A stretch of 64,000 bases of DNA from Halichondria panicea. Taxonomy: Eukaryota; Porifera; Demospongiae; Suberitida; Halichondriidae. The notes beneath the pieces are model-generated. The model had not been told where the DNA came from. It ran no database searches and saw only the letters and a list, made by a program, of their open reading frames with translations. How positions within the stretch are numbered: position 1 is the first letter of the stretch; each line of letters begins with the position of its first letter. This document shows, piece after piece, positions 1 to 10,092 of the stretch. Position numbers and translations under genes: made by a program. The stretch covers positions 2,627,978 to 2,691,977 of the forward strand of contig NC_087377.1 of the NCBI RefSeq assembly GCF_963675165.1, read 5' to 3'.

Positions 1-318
1 GCCCCTCCCACTCACGCGTACCCTCAACACATGTACCCCCCAGCTACTGGTTTAATGAACACAGGGCAATCAACCTTTGTACCCGTGCCGGGGGGTGGTC
101 TATTCAATACACCACTCCCCAACCATTTCACTGGACCTTCTTCACACAACTCAATGCTGGGACAGTCATCACGATTTAATGTGAATCCCATGTCCTTCCC
201 AATGTTTCCATTTTCACCTGCTCCAGCAAATTATCGTTTCCCTTCATCGATTACACCGTTAGAGTCGTCTAGGCAACCAATGAACTCTGACCCAAACACT
301 GACTCAATAGATCCGTGA
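1..318 (+). CDS. Last exon (partial) of an upstream paralogue of the ankyrin/zinc-ribbon gene
   Basis: The open frame runs from the window edge to TGA at 316-318 and encodes a Pro/Ser/Asn/Phe-rich, low-complexity tail (MYPPATGLMNTGQST... ending NTDSIDP). It is nearly identical to the last 300 bases of the gene at 5661-9727, which ends with the same residues at 9727. It is therefore the 3' end of a second copy of that gene, whose earlier exons lie before the window. The frame is intact here, so this copy may be functional. It faces the minus-strand enzyme pseudogene at 675-2600, just as the full copy faces the intact enzyme gene. The tail has no recognisable domain. Confidence 0.7.
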   Translation, partial: APPTHAYPQHMYPPATGLMNTGQSTFVPVPGGGLFNTPLPNHFTGPSSHNSMLGQSSRFNVNPMSFPMFPFSPAPANYRFPSSITPLESSRQPMNSDPNTDSIDP

Positions 319-674
319 ACACTTTGCAATAGAATTTGAAGTTATAATTAAAGTCATGTTGTAAAAAATAATTAGTAATTATTTGTTCTGTACGTACTAC
401 GTCATGTACTTTCAAAGCAAATCAAATTAAATTATCATAAATAGAAAGTGCTCCCATGCATGAGATTGTATAATTTCGAATTCAAAGAAGGGTATACGAA
501 TACGTATACATATGTAGTTGTACAGAACTATTTCACTGTGGGATAAATTAAAGTTCTATTCGTATACAGGTATACAGCAGCAAATTTAAAAGGTATAAAA
601 ACTTGCACAATAAAGTATTCCGACTAAACAATACACTATAATTATACTACAACTGTCCATTGCTGCGTATAGAT

Positions 675-2600
675 TTAGTCAGATGACATGATGAGTATCC
701 ATGTGATACTCTTGGGGTCCATGGTGACAGTCACCACCGCGTTGTAGCCTCTATCCAACCCACACACGAGTGCTTTGTCAGATAGGCCAGTGTAGTACAG
801 TGGTAGACTGATGTTGCGTGTTATGGCCACTGGAGTGGGGTTGAATATCATGGCTAGACCGCGGTGGTCAAGGTGAGGGTTCACGTGCAGCACACAGTCG
901 TAATCTGTGCATGCGTGCAGGGGAAAATAGCAATACATTATTACTATTACCATAAACTTTTATAGCTATGCTATAAGTCGAAAAAATGTGACACTCTATA
1001 GACATGCAGATATAATTATGTTAAACGTGTAATTTTCGTTGGTGAAAATGTTTGTATTCATGAACTATAATTAATTTTATAACTATTCTGTATTTTTTTA
1101 GAGCTGACGTTGAACCTGTTGCATGCGGTAGAATCATTTCGTAGTTTTAGTTTTCGTATAATTGTGATTACAATACGACAAATTCCACCATACGAAAATA
1201 ACCCGCTATTATATATATTTATACGGTACATAATTAATCACTTCTATTCCCTAGCTCCCATGCACACACCTTGCATGTCTGGTCTCCTCACATGGACTAT
1301 GTCACTGATCAGAATGTCACGATAGGTCTTGTAGAAACCCACCCACTTCTCCACCAACTGCATGGTTGCATCAGTGTCATACAACCTGCATGCATGCAGG
1401 GAGACCATTAAACCAGACGGTGCATGCATTAGATTCTGAAAAATGATGTGTGGTTTTTGACGTAAGTGCGTGACTATTGTGGCAAATATTAGGAAAAAAC
1501 GCACGTTTGCTACAATAGTCACGCACTCGCGTGAAAACCACACATCATTTTATATATCCTTATACTTTATACACATACCTGGGGCCACGATAACAAGCTG
1601 CAACTCCGTAACCAAGGTATTGTGCCAACGCCCACTCATACTCCACTAGGTGCTCAGACAGTGGCTCAAACTGAGCAGCAGAACCACCTGTTAGTATGTG
1701 GAGGGGGCGGATACATTATATAGCGGAATATGGAACAATATACGGACAATAAAATTGAAAGCAGGCATTGAAAGAGACCTTTTTCAAATAATGATTTTGT
1801 GGCCAGAAATTAAAGGAAATTACTGATTAATTAATTAAGCGCCTCAAAATTTAGCGCTATATTTGTATACAGCATGGTATAATCATTACCCTAACGTACA
1901 TACATACCTCCGTGATACACGACCAGTGGTACAAACATCCATCCCTGGGTGGGTATGTAATGGTAGGTGTCATCATACATCCCCTGTCTGCTCACACTGA
2001 GGTCCTCCCAGCGAGGCAGGCTGTACTGGTTCTCATTATAACTGAAGCAAGAGGGACAAGTATTCAGCATGCATGCATGGTGAGAGGAGAATGCATGGAC
2101 CATGCAAACAAACAAATTACTACATAGACCTAATAAATGATGTACACTGATTATAATTAATAACTGGCGGAGGTGTGGTGGGTGTGGTTAGCTGAGCCGC
2201 ACGTTGCACCTCCATATGGTCCGTCAGTCTCAAGCATAGAGAGACCAGTTTGGTTGATGAAAGTGAAGATGATGTCATTAATCTTGTCATACCTATACAA
2301 CGAACAAATACACTAGCTATAATTATTATGACTGAATTGCACACGCACATTAATTTTGGCCTCAAAACAAAAGCAATTGCTAATCCATGTAGTGGATTAA
2401 CTATCAACTAAATGCAGCTTGATTAGCTCCGAAAAGAAGCCCATTTCAGAAAAATTACCTACTATAACAGAAAATAGAACACACTGTAACAAAAGCAATG
2501 ATCTGCATCTATTGTTAATACAATTATAACCGTAGTAACAACATTGTTTCACTCACCATCCAGAAGCGAAGCAAGCATCCGGTGTTAGTTGTCCTGATTA
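675..2600 (-). pseudogene. Truncated, deleted copy of the secreted glycoside-hydrolase-like gene
   Basis: This is a second copy of the 3' exons of the gene at 10093-15191, in the same order and strand. Matching exons are 2292-about 2163 (partial), 2041-1908, 1687-1579, 1385-1270 and 904-675. Splice sites of the last four are preserved. Damage is clear. About 540 bases are missing near 2160, which removes the second half of the exon with the ETDG motif together with its donor. The last exon lacks ten codons in frame (the LPEGQSPG stretch). Similarity stops near 2600 in the exon that reads DLIDLDRG in the full copy, so the whole N-terminal part is absent. A partial protein could still be made only if a new 5' end were used. 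Confidence 0.85.
1438..1552. repeat. Foldback (MITE-like) element in an intron, also present in the second copy at 10879-11002
   Basis: Two arms of about 47 bases, each starting or ending with a run like AAAATGATGTGTGGTTTT, are inverted around a short AT-rich loop. The core GTGCGTGACTATTGT reappears reversed as ACAATAGTCACGCAC. The element lies in the same intron of both enzyme copies, so it inserted before the local duplication. Confidence 0.75.
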
Positions 2601-4090
2601 TAGTTGTATGATGAGAACACAGCTAAAACCACAACAATGTTGCACTAGGTTACAATACTAACAGGGAATTGAAAAAACTCTGATACCTTGTTATAGGTCT
2701 GCAACACTGAGCAAATTTAAAAAGCATGACCGGGCCATGGTTGCGTGTGTGTGGATCGAGGGAGGGTATACAATTATTATAGAGCAAAGCTACTATACTA
2801 TGGGCTACAGAAATTTACACACACACCTTGCTGGGGTGAGGTGGTTTCTTGCTGATCGACTGATGTGTTGTACTTTGCTGCTGCATGTGCTATATATAAT
2901 AGAGAGACGATAGGTCCATTTCACCAGGCCTGGAGGGAGTCACGTCAATACTCCTGGAGGGGGGTTAAAAATAGATACTCAAAAGTTGTGCTCACGAGTG
3001 AACTTCACTATAGATACGATATTATTTTGTAAATCTTCTGAAATAGAAGATTGAATAGGCAATTATTAGCTGGTAATTATCGTATGAACCACCAACAATA
3101 TTGGTACAACTCAGAATGGTGTAGGTCATGTGATAGCATCTCCTGACACCCACTCTGCAGACACACGTACCTGTGTGTGCTTGATACCTCCATTCACTCA
3201 GTCTAGGAGTAGACACCATGCAGGCAGGGTGAAGGATACAATAGCACACACAGAGATGTTGGGGCACTGTGGGAGGAGGGAGATGTATTGATGAGCATCA
3301 TTACACTAGTCACCATAGTGAGACATGTGTACACACGTACCTGTGTGTGCTCCATTCATGAGGCAGTGATTAAACCTGGGTAACAAATGTGGACTCATAC
3401 ATCGTACATGCAATTGATCGAGACATGAGCAAAGAAATGGCAAACTACTACAACACGTCCACAGTGCATGGGCTAACTTTGTGGAGGAGGCTGATCACAT
3501 AATTATTAACAGGTTGCCTAGCTCGCTCTATAAGCCTAGAATTATATGAATTGTTTGTAATTAAACAATAGTTACAATTAACACATACAAAGTCATACAT
3601 TAGGCAGTACCTATAGTTTGTATACAGGGCATCATTATTGACACTGCAGGCAACCTTCATCCAGCCTGGGACTAATGCAAGGAATAGTTATACCAAGAAG
3701 CACCCCTCATGTTTCAGCAGCAAAGTGTTGCTGTCTTGACTGAAAGTAGAGGTATTTAATGTCTGAGTAGGGGAAGTCCCTGCATAGGAAAGAATAAAGA
3801 GAATGTTTTACCACAATAATGTAGATCTATAGTTGTAAGGGGAGAAATTGACAGAGCAATACCTTGTGTGTTTGAACAAAGTTAAGCTTCAATGGAGAGA
3901 CAAGACTCAGAGTGAGTGAACATGTAGACTATAACTAACCTGACTACTCTAGTGCCACCTTTCATTGCATAGACCACTGCCTGAATGTTGAGAGGAGAGA
4001 CAGGATGATAATGGACGTACCTTCTATGTAGACCAAACATCCGGACGCACACAATGGCATCGACCAATCAGTGAACAGGACATACGGCAA
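2601..4090 (-). other. Gene-poor stretch with unresolved splice-like exon fragments on the minus strand
   Basis: Several short minus-strand frames end at good donors. Examples are near 4080-4022 (reading PYVLFTDWSMPLCASG), 3990-3953 (AVVYAMKGGTRVVR), 3660-3612 (WMKVACSVNNDALYTNYR) and about 3225-3172 (MVSTPRLSEWRYQAHTG). The phases of neighbouring pieces do not join into one frame in my hands. They may be remnants of a decayed gene, or exons of a gene whose model I cannot close. No family is recognised. Confidence 0.3.
3893..3912 (+). CDS. Orphan start exon (MERQDS-) resembling exon 1 of the ankyrin genes
   Basis: ATGGAGAGACAAGACTCAGA is followed at once by a GTGAGTGAACATG donor. Both the exon and about 25 bases of intron match exon 1 and intron 1 of the ankyrin gene at 5661. 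All three such start exons in the window (here, 5661 and 23924) end in phase 2. The death-domain exon that follows at 4853 needs phase 1, so a direct join does not work. An unseen exon would be needed, or this start exon is a leftover of the local duplication. Confidence 0.4.
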
Positions 4091-4390
4091 AGGTATATGT
4101 GCACCTGGGGATTGTTAGGAGGCACTTGACAACTACTTAGCTTATAATTCAGCAGCTTCATAAAATAATGTCAAGTATCGATCTCTTATAATTACTATTT
4201 TATAATCATTACCTATAGCTACTAAAATTAATATAACGCCTTTTAGGACATAATTATAATTACCTCGTAATTATTGCATCAATTCTCGTTTGCCTCGAAT
4301 ATACGAATATATAATTCCTATTAATTTAATGTGAAGTTTTTCATTATAGCTAGAGGGCCACTTATGTAAGTGTGTGCATTGCATTAACTA

Positions 4391-4575
4391 CCGTATAGCG
4401 GGTGATTTTTGAGGGGTAAAATATTCGTTATTTCCGTGGGCAAGCTGACCTCCACCCTACATGAAAACAGTTTACCGGAACGCATGCCAGGCAGTACAGG
4501 CAATAACATCAACCGACATTTTTACAGACGAAAATCAACGTTTTCGATTTGTCGCATGGATTTTTACCCCACGAG
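4391..4575. repeat. MITE copy, GTATAGCGGGT family (eroded right end)
   Basis: The left end reads ACCGTATAGCGGGTGATTTT, followed by the GGGTAAAATATTCGTTATTT and GTGGGCAAGCTGACCTCCAC segments shared with the copies at 27080, 41534 and 51205. The right terminal repeat is degraded after the TTTTACCCCACGA segment. Confidence 0.7.
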
Positions 4576-4852
4576 TATTACCCACTATCTATCATCTATC
4601 ATAATTATTCGAAAGTCTTCAGTCTTAAAAAGTACATTATTTTGACTCTTGTCCATTCCTCATTACACGCGTTGTGTGGCTTGCATCATTAAATAATGGT
4701 ATGTGCATTTTCAGAATAGTTTGTTGTACACAGCTTGTCACACACTTTCTAACCCCAAGATGGCTTGTATAATAAGATGCACACTCGTCATTTATTTTTG
4801 TTACAATATTTTCTTAAGCATTGCCTGTGATCTAATATTGACTTGTGTACAG

Positions 4853-5217
4853 GATCATCCTCAGAGAAGGATACCAGCAATGGAGACCAGCCGATTGTTC
4901 TGACTGGAGCGGATATTAATACAATTTGTGAGAGTCTGAAAACTGCCACCTATAATTGGTTTGATTTAGGATTGGCTCTCGGAGTGAAGAGTAATGATTT
5001 GAAAGACATTGAAGATGAATACCGCCATAACAAACGCCGCCTAATGGAGATGGTGGGCAAGCGTCTTGAAGTCACTGATCCAGAGCATCCGATGACATGG
5101 CCTTACATATGTGAATGTCTAAGGAGGCCTACTGTTGAGCGTAACGATGTAGTTGAGGAAATTGAAGACAAGTATGTGAGGACAGCAACTGCAGTTGCTC
5201 ATAGTGCCACCAACTGA
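4853..5217 (+). CDS. Death-domain protein, 3' exon (5' exons unresolved)
   Basis: An acceptor (TTGTGTACAG) opens a frame of about 121 codons ending in TGA at 5215-5217. It begins with a short polar stretch (SSSEKDTSNGDQP). A death-fold domain of about 85 residues follows, with the typical six-helix pattern: ICESLKTATYNWFDLGLALGV, then LKDIEDEY, RLMEMVGKRLE and WPYICECLRRPTV. The WFDLGLALGV motif corresponds to the W-(R/K)-x-LA-x-x-L-G core of death domains. Such domains mediate homotypic adaptor assembly in apoptosis or innate immune signalling. Exons before it need to end in phase 1, and I could not place them. The ankyrin gene starts about 440 bases downstream on the same strand and appears to be a separate transcript. 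Confidence 0.75.
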
Positions 5218-5660
5218 TCATGAGAACCTGACAAGGTGTGTTTGCACTATTAATGTGAATCTGATCTATATTTTCATTGCATACAATATTTTGTTGCAGA
5301 GCTTATAAGACTCTAGTTGATTGTGCTTCTCATGTTTTCATATAGATATACTGGAAGGGGACAAATGAAGATCGCAAGTGAAGAATCATGCAATCAATAA
5401 TTACAATGACTCTTTGCTGACTGTATACATTATAAAGTATGATCATGAGTTACTGACATTTACAAGGTTGAGCTGTGAGATTCAATTTCTAGCTTTCTAG
5501 TTTAGTGACCCTTTTCCATTGTTCCTGGTACAGGAGTTGCTAGCTTGGAACAAGGCCGCTTTAGAAGACGTACGCTTTCCCTGCGGCTTGGAATCGAGGC
5601 AGATGGGGTGGGGCCATCTTATTAAAATGGGAGACTGAGAATAAATACTGAGAACTAGAA

Positions 5661-8264
5661 ATGGCTACTGAACAAGACTTAGGGTGAGTGAACATGTAGA
5701 CTATAATTACTACTCATGGTAGCACCTTGTGATTGCATGGAGGGAGGCTCATTCCATTAGTAGAGTCAGAATAGGCTATGAATCATAGTACAGTGTTCCA
5801 CCAGGCTGATCATCATAATTATTATGATCAGAGGTGAAACACTGTACAGCAAAATGACAGCTGGATATGTGCATGGTGTCACTTGTATAAACTATATACA
5901 CATATCAAGTAATTCTGTATGACTGACCCCCCAACCATCTATTTTGTACAGTAATCAAAACAAGCTAGCTGAGGACTTATACGAGGCTGTAGACAATGAT
6001 GACGTCACTAAAGTTAGGTCCCTGTTGGGACAGGGGGCAAACCCCAACCACCAGCTCTACTGGAGTGACGAGTGGGTGAGTGACGAGTGGGCGGATAAGA
6101 GGCCTCCATTACACTGGGCTTGCTGGAGGGGCTACCTTGAGATTGCGAAGAATCTTGTTACCCATGGAGCTCGTACTGATAAAGGTGGTGGGACGTACAA
6201 CAAGACTCCACTTCACTATGCGTGCCAGGGAGGTGATAAGGAGATGGTGCAGTACCTGATCCAAGAGCTCAAATGTAGCACTGGTAAGCAGTCGTGTATT
6301 AATCAAATAATGTTTCTCCGTATCTAAATTTAAACAGTATAAACCCCACTTGGAGTCTGTATCATAGCAACTGGGTGAGGTTTAACTACCATAATCTCCG
6401 CATTCCTCATAAACTCCCTTGCCTTGAGGGAACATAATAATTATGTAGGCCTATAGCGAAAAAATGTTTAGAGATAAATTTGTGTCAAATTTGCTTATAT
6501 TTTACATAGTAAGCGATGTACGTACGTTAGTACAGTATTACTTATGCTTTTGCGTATGATATATTTTAAAGTTGAAAAATTTCGTGATTTGGTTGAATTA
6601 CTGTACCTGACCATTTTGTTTCTCCGTTCACCATAATATTTTCTATATTAGTATCTGTGTGATAGTTGAACTCTGTTTCACAACAGATGTGAGGGATAAA
6701 TATAACATGACTTCTCTTCACTGGGCTTGTGTGAGAGGAAGTAAAGACGTGGTACAGTATCTGGTGGAGGAGAGGAAGATGGATGTTGGTGAGATTTAGT
6801 GTGCTCTTGATAGTCTAGCTCTGTATTTGTTCCCATAGCTTCTCCTACTGTTTGTATTTGCTTCTGCCCAGTTGATATTAGACACAGATTCTGTGTAACT
6901 ACCGTATAACGCGAAATTTTCGAGGCACTTATATTTCGTGGATTGGCCTCTAAAAGCATTTCGTTGCATAATGTTCGCGGAATGACTGCTTACCGGAAGC
7001 CACACCTTTAAATCTTTGCACATTATAGCAGATAATTCTAATTAAATAACAATTTTCGTAGACTTGTAGGATTGCTAACCGACGAAATTCGCGAAAATTA
7101 AGCCCCTCGAAAATGTTGCGCTATACGGTATTTTGTTTGACTCTGTGTAATGTACAGATGTGAGGGATGATGAGGAACAGTCACCACTGGACAATGCTAT
7201 GGAGTGTCTTGATGATTGTGAAGGTTGTGTGGATGTTGCCCTCTACCTGATGAGCCGTGGCTGTGCATGTGGTGATGAGGACAAAGCCAGGTTACTCTGT
7301 GCAGCATGTTCCCTTGGCAAGCTGGGTGTCGTGAAGGAACTGGTTGAGCAACACAAAGTTGACCCCAACAGTAAGCATTAGTATGTACTTGGTGGAGAAG
7401 GCCAACTGTGATATCAGTGAGTACAACACAACCACCATGCAGTGTTATACCTTTGTTTCTACACCCACTCTTGCTCAGGTGCAACTGACTATGATGGCAT
7501 TACTCTTCTTGACATTGCTACAATGGAGGGTCACACTGAAATTGCTGACTACCTCAAGTCTCTACCACAACAATGTAAGCTCACTAGGATCATGAGTACA
7601 CAGTGTGGTCCAATACAGCTACTCTCTCTATACAGATGCTGTGACTGGAGACACTGACTCCAGGAGTGACGAGAATGGACCACCACCAACAAAGAAACGA
7701 AAAAGTAACTATTATCTCATGTGCACGTACATCTTAATTCATCTCTCGTCCCCGTCTCTCACACCCACACCACACCAACACTTACACACACACACATCCT
7801 CCCACACACAGACACACACGCCCAGCAAGTGACTCTGAGAGTGTGTCCTAACTGTAAGGAGAGGTGTCACATCCGCTGCAAGAAATGTCCCGAATGTGAG
7901 CACGAGTTCCCTCCTTCCAGTAAGAGCAGGGCCAAACCCGACCAGGATATTGTGAAAAACCCTTCAAACCTACTGCAGATACTACAGAAAAAGGTCACTA
8001 CACAGTACCAAGAGTATATTAGGCATATGCGGAGAGTAACGTGACTTCCTGTATCTTTCATGGGCTTGGAATTTGCACACTGACCAATCCAAGTGTGGGT
8101 GATGTAATCTATCAAGAAAGTAAATTCCAAGTTTGTGACAGATACAGGAAGTCACGTTACTCTCCGCATACATCTGATGTACAGTATTGTGACAGTACAT
8201 ACTTTAAACTGTATTGTACAGCCTTAAAAAATATTAATTTCATCACATCAAACAACCCCCCCCC

Positions 8265-8311
<47 letters not shown>

Positions 8312-8459
8312 CTATCTATTTGTTTCGACTAATGCCTGTTGCTAATTCTAAGAACCAAAATTTGAGGTTAATGTTTGTTGTATGCTTGCTTCAGTTTATT
8401 AATAACCACATAGAAGAACCCACATTCCCCAACCCCACTTATCAACTACATGTACCCAC

Positions 8460-8546
<87 letters not shown>

Positions 8547-9727
8547 CTATCTTGACTAATGCCTGTTGCTAATTCTGAGAACCAAGATTTGAGGTTAATG
8601 TTTGTTGTATGCTTGCTTCAGTTTAACCACATAGAAGAACCCACATTCCCCAACCCCACTATCAACTACATGTACCACAAAACCTGACCCAGACAATACA
8701 GGGTTGTACTTTATACCTAAGCCCCCCTCAGAAGTTTTCTTTTTTAAAAGCCAACTTGAAGTATCACAGCAACCAATATCAAGTCCAAGTTAGAAGATAA
8801 GTCTTATAACTCATGTTAGCTTGACCTCAACGTTTTACAGCTTTACAATAATTATTCAGCATGGCCCCAATGTGAACACATGACACGCCCAGTCGCTCAT
8901 GCCACACCTAATTTAATTTTCACACATCAAACAACCCCCCCCCCCACACACACACACACACACAGGTTGACCAATTGTCTCTGTTAGGATTTGACATTGT
9001 CGTACTAGTGCACAGAGATTCAAGCAAATCACATGACACGCCCAGTCGCTCACGCCACACCTACAGGAAGTTTGTGACCCCCGGACTGGCCGAGAGCTTT
9101 GTTGAATCTCCTCTGGTGTACGGCAGTTGGAAAGATTTCTGTAGTTCTGACAAGACCTCAACTGGACACGCTCAGAAATCCAAGAACCCACGAAAGAAAA
9201 AAGGAGTACAAACGAATACTACTACTACCACTCAGGAAGGGGACAGATCACATGATACGAGTGGAGTTTCGCATGATCAAGACAATGTATCTCAAGACAG
9301 CAATGGTCCCAATACTCAATCACAAGCAGCACCAACCTCTACTGACTTGACACCACTCTGGAATACAATATCTTCTCTTCGTCAGCAAATCGATTCCATG
9401 CAATCCAGTTTAAATGGCCCGCCCACTCACACGTACCCTCAACACATGTACCCCACAGCTACTGGTCTAATGAACACAGGGCAATCGACCTTTGTACCCG
9501 GGGGTGGTCCATTCAACACACCACTCCCCAACCATTTCACTGGACCTTCTTCACACAACTCAATGCTGGGACAGTCATCACGATTTAATCTGAATCCCAT
9601 GTCCTTCCCAATGTTTCCATTTTCACCTGCTCCAGCAAATTATCGTTTCCCTTCACCGATTACACCGTTAGAGTCGTCTAGGCAACCAATGAACTCTGAC
9701 CCAAACACTGACTCAATAGATCCGTGA
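5661..9727 (+). CDS. Ankyrin-repeat protein with NLS, CxxC zinc ribbon and Pro/Asn-rich tail (paralogue A)
   Basis: Eight exons give a 600-residue frame with consistent phases: 5661-5683, 5952-6283, 6687-6788, 7158-7370, 7479-7574, 7636-7704, 7830-8035 and 8966-9727. Residues about 15-255 hold ankyrin repeats (PPLHWACWRGYLEIAKNLV, TPLHYACQGGDKEMVQYL, TSLHWACVRGSKDVVQYL). The basic motif PPPTKKRK at about 271-278 looks like a nuclear localisation signal. A zinc-ribbon-like CPNC...CPEC (C284, C287, C298, C301) follows, resembling the UPF0547-type ribbon. The tail (348-600) is polar and Pro-rich with no known domain. The acceptor of exon 7 (AG at 7828-7829) and the donor at 8036 (GTAACG) are the weakest choices. 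The donor is supported by an exact phase-0 join to VDQLSLLGFD. A nuclear, protein-binding role is inferred. Paralogue B lies at 23924. Confidence 0.75.
5788..5849. repeat. Foldback element in intron 1 of ankyrin gene A
   Basis: The arm TACAGTGTTCCACC...GATCATCATAATT is mirrored by AATTATTATGATCA...GGTGAAACACTGTA. It forms a hairpin of nearly 60 bases with almost no loop. Confidence 0.7.
6900..7130. repeat. MITE, GTATAACGCGAAATTTTCGAGG family
   Basis: The termini TACCGTATAACGCGAAATTT and the inverse ending in TTGCGCTATACGGTA bound a 231-base element in intron 3 of ankyrin gene A. Internal inverted stretches are TTCGAGG/CCTCGAA and related runs. Partial relatives are seen near 58012-58230 and 59970-60175. 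Confidence 0.75.
8024..8173. repeat. Foldback element spanning the exon 7 donor of ankyrin gene A
   Basis: The left arm (about 8025-8075) carries ATGCGGAGAGTAACGTGACT followed by TCCTGTATCT. The right arm (about 8120-8170) is its reverse complement over 30 bases without a mismatch, with a further CTTGGAATT block matched. The left arm contains the last codons of exon 7, the proposed GT donor at 8036 and an in-frame TGA at 8042. Confidence 0.85.
8261..8690. repeat. Two (CA)n microsatellites joined to a tandem duplicated unit
   Basis: (CA)n tracts at about 8267-8308 and 8463-8544 are each followed by a near-identical segment of about 140-150 bases starting ACTACTATCT and ending in CAACTACATGTACC. 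The unit is duplicated in tandem inside the last intron of ankyrin gene A. A third poly-C/(CA)n tract (8934-8965) abuts the final acceptor. Confidence 0.85.
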
Positions 9728-10092
9728 ACTTTGCAATAGAATTTGAAGTTATAAAGTCATGTACGTTGTAAAAAATAATTATGCTGTAATTATTTGTTCT
9801 GTGCGTACTATACTATAAAATACTTGAATCAATTAAATGACTGTGTATCAATTACATAATAAATAGAAAGTGCTCCCATGGCCATGCATGCGCACATGTA
9901 TAATTTCGAATTCAAAGAAGGGTATACGAATACGTATACATGTAGTTGTACTATTTCACTGGGATAAAGTTTTATTCGTATACAGGTACAGCAGCAAATT
10001 TAAAAGATATAAAAACTTGCACAATAAAGTATTCCGACTAAACAGTACACTATAATTATACTACAACTGCATGTCCATTGCTGCGTATAGAT

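Noticed and set aside
4409-4645. Plus-strand frame MRGKIFVISVGKLTSTL... as a 5' exon of the death-domain gene
   Set aside because: The sequence is a MITE copy of the GTATAGCGGGT family. Similar frames appear in the other copies.
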